Below the pieces are notes generated by a model, which did not search any database, had not been told where the DNA came from, and saw only the letters and a program-made list of their open reading frames with translations. Position numbers and translations under genes: made by a program. 64,000 nt of DNA from Paenibacillus sp. OK003 (GTDB lineage Bacteria; Bacillota; Bacilli; Paenibacillales; Paenibacillaceae), in assembly GCF_900109515.1 (NCBI RefSeq), contig NZ_FOBD01000004.1:1-64000 (forward strand). The letters are read 5' to 3'. Shown piece after piece: positions 58,149 to 64,000 of the stretch; within the stretch, counting starts at the first letter, position 1, and each line of letters begins with the position of its first letter.

Positions 58149-58222
58149 GTGTTTGTTTTTACTTGTTAACAACCCGGAGCGAATACGCACCGGACTATTA
58201 TAATTAATTGGGGGCACACCGT

Positions 58223-60844
58223 ATGAAAGCCAGTGAAATCCGGTCCAAATGGATCAAGTTTTTTGCAAGTAAAGGTCACAAAATCGAGCCAAGCGCATCG
58301 CTTGTACCTCATAATGATCCATCCCTTCTGTGGATCAATGCGGGTATGGCACCGTTGAAACCGTATTTTGACGGTCGGGAGAAACCGGAGAATCCACGTC
58401 TTGCCAACTCCCAAAAATGTATTCGTACAAACGATATTGAAAATGTCGGCAAAACTCGTCGTCACCATACGTTCTTCGAAATGCTCGGTAACTTCTCCAT
58501 CGGAGACTATTTCAAGGAAGAGACGATTACTTGGGCATGGGAATTTCTCACAAGCAAAGAATGGATCGGTTTTGATCCGGAACGACTCTCTGTAACGGTA
58601 TACCCTGAAGATGAAGAGGCCTTCAAACTGTGGAACGAAAAAGTAGGCTTGCCTGCTGAGCGTATTATCAAACTGGATGAAAACTTCTGGGATATCGGCG
58701 AAGGCCCGTGTGGACCTTGTACCGAAATCTTCTATGATCGCGGCGAAGCTTATGGCAATGACATGAATGATCCCGAGATGTATCCAGGCGGGGAAAATGA
58801 ACGTTACCTGGAAGTATGGAACCTGGTATTCTCCCAGTTCAATCACAACAAGGACGGCAGCTACACACCGCTTCCGAACAAAAATATTGATACAGGTGCA
58901 GGTCTGGAGCGTTTTGCATCCATTCTGCAAAATGTGGATTCCAACTTTGACACCGATCTGTTCCAACCGATGATTCAAAGAACAGCGGCTCTTGCCGGTG
59001 TGAAATATAATGACAGCGTAGAGATTGACGTTGCACTGAAAGTCATTGCCGACCACATTCGGACCGTTGCCTTTGCTGTAGGTGATGGCGTTCTGCCAAG
59101 CAATGAAGGACGCGGATATGTCATTCGCCGTTTGCTCCGTCGTGCCGTACGTTACGGAAAAGTACTGGGACTCGACCGTCCATTCCTGTATGAATTGACA
59201 ACGACTGTTGGTGAAGTGATGGGGATGTACTACCCGGAAGTTGTGGACAAACAGGAGTTTATCGCTAAAGTGATCAAAACCGAGGAAGAACGTTTCCACG
59301 AAACACTCACAGATGGTCTGGCTATTCTTGCGGATATCAGCAGCACAGCCAAGTCCGAAGGACGTACCGTTATTAGCGGCCCTGAAGCGTTCAAACTGTA
59401 TGATACGTACGGTTTCCCGTTTGACCTGACAGAAGATTATGCAGCAGAGCATGGTCTGACGGTAGATCGTGAAGGTTTCGATGCTTCCATGCAGAAGCAG
59501 CGTGAGCTTGGACGCGCAGGACGCCAGGAAAGCGAGAGCATGAAGGTTCAAGGCGGACCGCTTGCTGATCTGGAGGTTAAAAGCGAGTTTGTTGGTTATA
59601 ATGACCTGTTGACGGAAGCAAAAGTGGTAGCCATCGTTGCTGGTGACGCACGGGTAGACTCCGTAAGCGAAGGACAGACATGCCAGGTCATCCTGGACAA
59701 GACTCCGTTCTATGCGGAAAGTGGCGGACAAGTGAGTGACCAGGGTTTGCTGCGCGGAGCCAGTGTAACGGCGAAAGTGCAAGGCCTGTTCAAAGCTCCG
59801 CTTGGACAACACGTACATCTGGTGACGGTAGAGTCCGGTGAACTGCGTGTAGGTGATGTGATTAAAGCTGAAGTGGATGCGTCCAAACGCGGCGATATTA
59901 TCAAAAACCATACCGCAACCCATTTGCTGCACAAAGCGCTCAAAGATGTGCTCGGAACGCATGTCAATCAGGCAGGATCACTCGTAGAGCCTCAACGTCT
60001 GCGCTTTGACTTCTCGCACTTCGGCAGCATTACGCCGGAAGAATTAACGGAGATCGAGCGTCAGGTGAACGAACAGATCTGGAATCGTCTGAACGTAAAC
60101 ATTGAACTGAAAGCTATTGATGAAGCCAAAGAAATGGGCGCAATGGCGCTGTTCGGTGAAAAATACGGGGATATCGTACGTGTAGTACAAGTCGGAGACT
60201 ATAGTTTGGAACTTTGTGGAGGCTGTCACGTAAACAATACATCAGAGATCGGTATCTTCAAGCTGGTGAGCGAGAGCGGAATCGGCTCCGGCGTACGTCG
60301 GATCGAAGCTGTGACTGGCCGTGGCGCGTATCTATATGTAGAAAGTCAGCTTGAATTGCTCAAACAATCCGCATCTCTGCTGAAAGCAAATGTGGCGGAC
60401 GTGCCTAAACGTATTGAGGGTCTGAATCAGCAATTGAAAGAAGCTGCGAGAGAGACTGAATCACTGCAAAGCAAACTGAGTGCCATGGAAGCAGGCGCAT
60501 TGACTGATCAAGTGGTACAAGCAGGAAATACACAATTGCTTGCAGCTCGTGTAGATGCTCCGAACATGGATGCACTGCGCACAGTCGCTGATGAATTGAA
60601 AGTAAAATTGCCTAACGCGGTACTCGTATTGGGTGCTCCAGCTGACGGTAAAGTGAATTTCGTTGTAGCTGTCCCTGCTGAACAGGTAAAACAAGGGCTG
60701 CATGCAGGTAAGATCGTCAAGGAAGTTGCGGCAGTATGCGGCGGCGGCGGTGGCGGACGTCCTGATATGGCGCAAGCCGGCGGCAAGGATGCAACCAAGC
60801 TGGATGAAGCGTTGAAACTTGCGGTTTCGCTAGTTAGCCAATAA
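58223..60844 (+). CDS. alaS: Alanyl-tRNA synthetase
   Basis: An 873-aa class II synthetase with an editing domain. The catalytic core shows [40 protein letters not shown] and the motif 3 region [20 protein letters not shown]. The editing site has [12 protein letters not shown] and [13 protein letters not shown]. The C-terminal C-Ala domain carries [20 protein letters not shown] and the Gly-rich [16 protein letters not shown] turn. I chose ATG 58223 with GGGGGC upstream. It is under T-box control. Confidence 0.97.
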   Translation: MKASEIRSKWIKFFASKGHKIEPSASLVPHNDPSLLWINAGMAPLKPYFDGREKPENPRLANSQKCIRTNDIENVGKTRRHHTFFEMLGNFSIGDYFKEETITWAWEFLTSKEWIGFDPERLSVTVYPEDEEAFKLWNEKVGLPAERIIKLDENFWDIGEGPCGPCTEIFYDRGEAYGNDMNDPEMYPGGENERYLEVWNLVFSQFNHNKDGSYTPLPNKNIDTGAGLERFASILQNVDSNFDTDLFQPMIQRTAALAGVKYNDSVEIDVALKVIADHIRTVAFAVGDGVLPSNEGRGYVIRRLLRRAVRYGKVLGLDRPFLYELTTTVGEVMGMYYPEVVDKQEFIAKVIKTEEERFHETLTDGLAILADISSTAKSEGRTVISGPEAFKLYDTYGFPFDLTEDYAAEHGLTVDREGFDASMQKQRELGRAGRQESESMKVQGGPLADLEVKSEFVGYNDLLTEAKVVAIVAGDARVDSVSEGQTCQVILDKTPFYAESGGQVSDQGLLRGASVTAKVQGLFKAPLGQHVHLVTVESGELRVGDVIKAEVDASKRGDIIKNHTATHLLHKALKDVLGTHVNQAGSLVEPQRLRFDFSHFGSITPEELTEIERQVNEQIWNRLNVNIELKAIDEAKEMGAMALFGEKYGDIVRVVQVGDYSLELCGGCHVNNTSEIGIFKLVSESGIGSGVRRIEAVTGRGAYLYVESQLELLKQSASLLKANVADVPKRIEGLNQQLKEAARETESLQSKLSAMEAGALTDQVVQAGNTQLLAARVDAPNMDALRTVADELKVKLPNAVLVLGAPADGKVNFVVAVPAEQVKQGLHAGKIVKEVAAVCGGGGGGRPDMAQAGGKDATKLDEALKLAVSLVSQ

Positions 60845-60973
60845 AGGACAAGCAAAAAACACAATTGACTTATCCTTTGTTTACTTGTGGCAGTCAGAAT
60901 ATGTTATTATATAAGCAGAAATCAATTCGGCAGGACATGGTCCCCATGTTCATGCAGGAGCGAGGTGTCATCA

Positions 60974-61234
60974 ATGGACTCCATGGATAAGACGGTTAAA
61001 TTTAATGTGAAAGCCGACGAGCAGGAAGCATCCTCCAAAGAGATTCTTCTCACGGTATATGATGCACTGGTGGATAAGGAGTATAATCCTATTAACCAGA
61101 TTGTCGGGTATCTGATTTCTGGAGACCCCGCATACATCCCTCGTCACAACAATGCACGCAGTCTGGTCCGTAAAAAAGAGCGCGACGAGCTGATTGAAGA
61201 GCTTGTTCGTTCTTATCTGGCCAATCACCGGTAA
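60974..61234 (+). CDS. ireB: IreB family regulatory phosphoprotein
   Basis: An 86-aa protein (YrzL in B. subtilis). In Enterococcus IreB is phosphorylated by the IreK kinase and affects cephalosporin resistance. The family core is [40 protein letters not shown] and [14 protein letters not shown]. The start at 60974 has GAGGTG upstream. First of the ireB-ruvX-DUF1292 run behind alaS. Confidence 0.93.
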   Translation: MDSMDKTVKFNVKADEQEASSKEILLTVYDALVDKEYNPINQIVGYLISGDPAYIPRHNNARSLVRKKERDELIEELVRSYLANHR

Positions 61235-61359
61235 TGTACATCGCTTCCGCTGTGATGCAGCTATGCAGGCAGCGGGAAATGAACCGACAGAAGACAGCCT
61301 GAAGCTTGAGAAGGCGAATATGGTTCGACCTGAGCAGGCTTGAGGATGGGAGAGCATGG

Positions 61360-61776
61360 ATGAAAATATTAGGTTTGGATTATGGGGACCGAAGAATCGG
61401 AGTTGCCGCTAGTGACGCCTTCGGTTGGACTGCCCAGGGATTGGAAGTACTTGAACGCCGCCGGGATGAAGGTGAGTTCGCTCGGATTGCGGAGCTTGTG
61501 CGTGAGCATGAGATCGGCGAGATTGTTGTCGGACTTCCCAAAAACATGAACGGCACCGTAGGGCCGCGTGGTGAAATATGCATCGCTTTTGCCGAACGCC
61601 TGCGGGGCGAACTGAATTTACCTGTTCACCTTTGGGATGAACGACTGACAACCATAGCAGCAGAACGAACGTTGCTTGAAGCGGATGTCAGTCGCAAAAA
61701 ACGCAAGCAGGTTGTGGACAAAATGGCCGCAAGCTTGATTTTGCAAAATTATTTGGATGCCAATAGTAAAAGGTGA
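61360..61776 (+). CDS. ruvX: YqgF/RuvX family nuclease-like protein (pre-16S rRNA processing)
   Basis: A 138-aa RNase H-fold protein. The family was proposed as a Holliday junction resolvase, and YqgF of E. coli acts in 16S rRNA 5' end processing. Motifs are KILGLDYGDRRIGVAASDAF, EIVVGLPKNMNGTVGPRGE, LWDERLTTIAAERTL and VDKMAASLILQNYLD. The acidic residues of the fold are intact. The start at 61360 has GGGAGAG 5 nt upstream. Confidence 0.93.
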   Translation: MKILGLDYGDRRIGVAASDAFGWTAQGLEVLERRRDEGEFARIAELVREHEIGEIVVGLPKNMNGTVGPRGEICIAFAERLRGELNLPVHLWDERLTTIAAERTLLEADVSRKKRKQVVDKMAASLILQNYLDANSKR

Positions 61777-61788
61777 GGGGGATCAACA

Positions 61789-62088
61789 ATGGCTGAAGAT
61801 CAACTGGGTATGGAAGAAGAATCGGAGATTATTTACATTGCGGATGACGAGGGTAATGAAGAGGAATTTGAAGTCATCATGAAATTCGAAGTGGACGGTT
61901 CGGAGGCCAAGTACATGATGGTTGCTCCGGTTGAACCCGAAGATGGAGAGACGGATGTTTATGCATTCCGTTATGAAGAAGAGGGCGACGATATTAAACT
62001 TTTCGTCATCCAAGATGATGCCGAATGGGATATCGTCGAGGAGACGTTTAATACATTTCTTGCAGAAGATGAAGAGGAAGCGAACTAA
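61789..62088 (+). CDS. DUF1292 protein, first copy (YrzB-like)
   Basis: A 99-aa very acidic protein. Signatures are IIYIADDEGNEEEFEVIMKF and YAFRYEEEGDDIKLFVIQDD, then EWDIVEETFNTFL. GTGAGGGGG precedes the ATG. The role is unknown. It follows ruvX, as yrzB follows yrrK in B. subtilis, and is followed without a gap by a second family member. Confidence 0.88.
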   Translation: MAEDQLGMEEESEIIYIADDEGNEEEFEVIMKFEVDGSEAKYMMVAPVEPEDGETDVYAFRYEEEGDDIKLFVIQDDAEWDIVEETFNTFLAEDEEEAN

Positions 62089-62403
62089 ATGACAGAATAC
62101 AGCCGCGAAGACTTGAAATGGACAGATTCGCTGCGTCTGGCTTTTGGTGCTCACGTTGAGCTGGAAGAAGAGAACGGTAAATCGCACCCGTATGACCTGC
62201 TGGCTGAGTTTGAAGTGAAGGGCCAGCAATATGCGGTGCTACGAAGTTCATTACGTCCTTATGACGAAGTTGAACTTCTACGGGTTTTACCGGGAAGTGA
62301 AGGCCAGATCATGCCGGAATTAGTTACGATTGACGATGATGATGAGTGGGAGAACATCTCTGAATTGTATGATGAATGTACACTCCCCATTGACGAAGAT
62401 TGA
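62089..62403 (+). CDS. DUF1292-like protein, second copy
   Basis: A 104-aa acidic protein whose ATG follows the TAA of the first copy with no gap. The fold-related words are AHVELEEENGKSHPYDLLAE, QYAVLRSSLRPYDEVELLRV and DDEWENISELYDE. It has diverged from the first copy, mainly at the N-terminus. A ribosome site (GAGGAAG) lies in the end of the first gene, so coupled translation is likely. Confidence 0.8.
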   Translation: MTEYSREDLKWTDSLRLAFGAHVELEEENGKSHPYDLLAEFEVKGQQYAVLRSSLRPYDEVELLRVLPGSEGQIMPELVTIDDDDEWENISELYDECTLPIDED

Positions 62404-62421
62404 TTGATCAGCTTCAAATTG

Positions 62422-62460
62422 AAAAAACCGGAAGGGCGGAGAAGTCCGCTCTTTTTGGTT
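62422..62460 (+). terminator. Possible attenuator before mltG
   Basis: AACCGGAAGGGCGGA, loop GAAG, TCCGCTCTTTTTGGTT pair with G-U and one bulge. It holds a T-run. It may reduce read-through from the DUF1292 genes into mltG. Confidence 0.6.
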
Positions 62461-62482
62461 GTGTAAAGGAGTTGTGTCTTTT

Positions 62483-63523
62483 TTGAAAGGGAAAGCAATA
62501 GTAGTCATACTGCTTATCATTGTAGTTCTTGCCGGAGGCGCAGGCGGTTACGTATGGAGTATGATGCGTCCTGTGGAAGCTTCTACAGAACCGGTCGTAT
62601 TCGAGATTAAGAGCGGATCGGGAACTTCGAAAATCGCGGATCAGCTTCAAGAGGAAGGGCTCATTCGAAGCGGGTTAACATTTAAAGGGTATTTAAAGTG
62701 GAAAAAACTAGGTTCTAATTTCATGGCGGGTACATATTCTATGAATCCTGGCGTGACATATGATGAGATTGTTAGCAAGCTGAGTAGTGGCGAAGTTGTA
62801 CCGGAGGAAATGGTGAAATTTACGATTCCGGAGGGTTATACCGTTCTGCAAATGGCGGGTAAGCTTTCTTATGAGCATGTCGTAGATCGGGATGAATTCA
62901 TCAAGCTGGCCAATGATCCTTCGGCCTTTGATGTAGATATCGTCAAAGATATTCCAGTGGATGAAGAACTTCGCTATGTATTGGAAGGGTATCTTTTCCC
63001 GGAAACGTATGAGCTGAAAAAGGGAAGTTCCACGCATGATGTGATGCAACGGATGCTGGAAGAATTTCAGACCAAGATTAATTCCATTCCTGATTTGGAA
63101 TCCAAGCTCCGAGAGAAGAACCTTTCCCTGCATGAACTGCTGACCGTTGCGTCACTGGTGGAGAAAGAAGTTGTAGTGGATGAGGAACGTGCTCTGGTTG
63201 CCGGTGTAATCTACAATCGGATTAATCAGGATATGAAGCTGGAGATTGATGCTACCGTTCAATATCTGCTCGACAAGCCAAAGGAGCGGTTGTTTTTCAA
63301 GGATCTGAAGGTACAGAGCCCCTATAATACGTATCTGAACAAAGGCTTGCCACCAGGTCCAATTGCCAGTCCAAGTCTTCCGTCCATTGAGGCAGCGCTA
63401 AATCCGGAAGCTTCGGAGTATCTGTTCTATGTGACGAAAAAGGATGGTTCTTCTGGACATCTATTTGCCAAAACGTATAAGGAACACCAGCAAAATATAG
63501 CCAAAAGTAAGGCTGCGCAATAA
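62483..63523 (+). CDS. mltG: Endolytic murein transglycosylase MltG
   Basis: A 346-aa membrane-anchored enzyme that cuts nascent glycan strands in peptidoglycan. One helix near the N-terminus (about residues 4-26), a LysM-like lobe with PEGYTVLQMAGKLS, then the YceG core: EGYLFPETYEL, VASLVEKEVVVDEERALVAG with the catalytic Glu, VIYNRIN, LEIDATVQYLL and SPYNTYLNKGLPPGPIASPS. TTG at 62483 is preferred because AAAGGAG lies about 11 nt upstream; nearer GTG or TTG starts are too close or upstream of the site. The exact start is uncertain. Confidence 0.93.
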   Translation: MKGKAIVVILLIIVVLAGGAGGYVWSMMRPVEASTEPVVFEIKSGSGTSKIADQLQEEGLIRSGLTFKGYLKWKKLGSNFMAGTYSMNPGVTYDEIVSKLSSGEVVPEEMVKFTIPEGYTVLQMAGKLSYEHVVDRDEFIKLANDPSAFDVDIVKDIPVDEELRYVLEGYLFPETYELKKGSSTHDVMQRMLEEFQTKINSIPDLESKLREKNLSLHELLTVASLVEKEVVVDEERALVAGVIYNRINQDMKLEIDATVQYLLDKPKERLFFKDLKVQSPYNTYLNKGLPPGPIASPSLPSIEAALNPEASEYLFYVTKKDGSSGHLFAKTYKEHQQNIAKSKAAQ

Positions 63524-63538
63524 GCGGAGGGGATGTAT

Positions 63539-64000
63539 ATGAGTACGAAACATGAACTGCTCGTTACGGCGGCAAATGTGAAAGAGGCAGAGGTGCTGCT
63601 CCAGGCAGGAGCAGATGCTTTGTTAATTGGGGATGATCGCTTCGGCATGCGTCTTCCCGGAAGCTTCAGTTTAGAAGAAACGGCAGAGGTCGTTGCCATT
63701 GCAGCGAAACATCAGGCTCGTGTATACGTGTCCATGAACAATCTGATGTCCAACGAGCTGCTAAAGGAATTACCTGAATATGTTCAAGCGCTGGGTAAAA
63801 TCGGTGTTCATGGGGTGGAGTTCAACGATCCATCTGTGCTCGCCGCTATCAAGGAGCATGCTCCGCATATCCAGCTGCACTGGAACGCTGAGATGACATC
63901 GACCAACTATGCAACAGCCAACTACTGGGGAACCAAAGGAGCGAGTCGTGTCGTGCTTGCTCGGGAGCTGAATATGGACGAGCTTACAGAGATGGTTCCA
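63539..64000 (+). CDS. Peptidase U32 family protein (YrrN-like), 5' part
   Basis: The first 154 codons of a U32 family gene cut by the window end. The N-terminus reads STKHELLVTAANVKEAEVLL and QAGADALLIGDDRFGMRLPG; later are RVYVSMNNLMSNELLKELPE and LHWNAEMTSTNYATANYWGT, typical of the TIM-barrel part. GGAGGGG precedes the ATG. In B. subtilis yrrN lies next to yrrO, so a second U32 gene may follow. Members take part in tRNA or rRNA hydroxylation in E. coli (TrhP, RlhA) or have reported collagenase activity; which applies here is open. Confidence 0.88.
   Translation, partial: MSTKHELLVTAANVKEAEVLLQAGADALLIGDDRFGMRLPGSFSLEETAEVVAIAAKHQARVYVSMNNLMSNELLKELPEYVQALGKIGVHGVEFNDPSVLAAIKEHAPHIQLHWNAEMTSTNYATANYWGTKGASRVVLARELNMDELTEMVP

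Noticed and set aside
58166..59962. A 598-codon open frame antisense to alaS
   Set aside because: Shadow of alaS; no motifs, no ribosome site, and it would run into the T-box terminator.

Overview
The window is chromosomal DNA from a Gram-positive, spore-forming Bacillales bacterium, most likely Paenibacillus. It has sporulation genes (bofC, spoVB, a SpoIID-type lytic enzyme), strong AGGAGG-type ribosome sites with frequent TTG and GTG starts, and T-box leaders on aminoacyl-tRNA synthetase genes. Its gene order follows the Bacillus subtilis block bofC-ruvAB-queA-tgt-yajC-yrzE-yrbG-spoVB-secDF-recJ-apt-relA-dtd-hisS-aspS-yrvM-rarA-cymR-iscS-yrrD-yrrI-alaS-ireB-yrrK-yrzB-mltG-yrrN. A ruvC gene is present, which B. 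subtilis lacks.

Layout. 1-1500 holds the end of an rRNA operon (23S 3' end, 5S) and nine tRNA genes (Asn, Glu, Val, fMet, Asp, Gly, Arg, Leu, Pro). Two tRNAs are each followed by a short repeat that ends in a copy of that tRNA's own 3' end. 1600-9700 carries bofC behind a textbook sigma-F promoter, then ruvC-ruvA-ruvB, a SpoIID-family protein, queA, tgt and yajC. 9700-16400 carries membrane proteins, spoVB, a small ComN-like protein, secD-secF and a divergent cation diffusion facilitator. 16400-24000 carries recJ, apt, a uracil permease, relA and dtd. 24000-27500 carries small stress-type proteins and a SEC-C protein. 27500-35600 carries a T-box, hisS, aspS, tcdA, a purine permease and a BmrA-like ABC exporter. 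After 45.1 kb the conserved backbone resumes: helD, an SDR/EamA pair with a divergent LysR gene, rarA, two crcB genes, mnmA, cymR, iscS, yrrD, a zinc-ribbon gene, a yrrI-type gene, T-box and alaS, ireB, ruvX, two DUF1292 genes, mltG and the start of a U32 peptidase gene.

35.6-45.1 kb is an accessory island between the BmrA-like gene and helD. It is a graveyard of broken transposases from at least six groups (IS4/IS701-like, ISL3, IS30, IS5, IS1380, ISAzo13). Inside it are an atypical response regulator and an intact, visibly AT-rich minus-strand cassette at 39946-43115. The cassette encodes a MauE-like membrane protein, a membrane-anchored TlpA/MauD-like thioredoxin, a 45-residue peptide with ten cysteines, and a NisT-type ABC exporter without a peptidase domain. 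The peptide gene overlaps the thioredoxin gene end, has a strong ribosome site, and is followed by a 14-bp terminator-like hairpin before the exporter. No leader is possible because an in-frame stop lies just upstream.

I read this cassette as a system that makes, oxidises and exports a disulfide-rich peptide, probably a bacteriocin or signal. It is the strongest candidate for an undescribed system in the window. The rest is mostly housekeeping: tRNA modification (queA, tgt, tcdA, mnmA with iscS), DNA repair, protein export, stringent response, cysteine control (cymR) and tRNA charging under T-box control.
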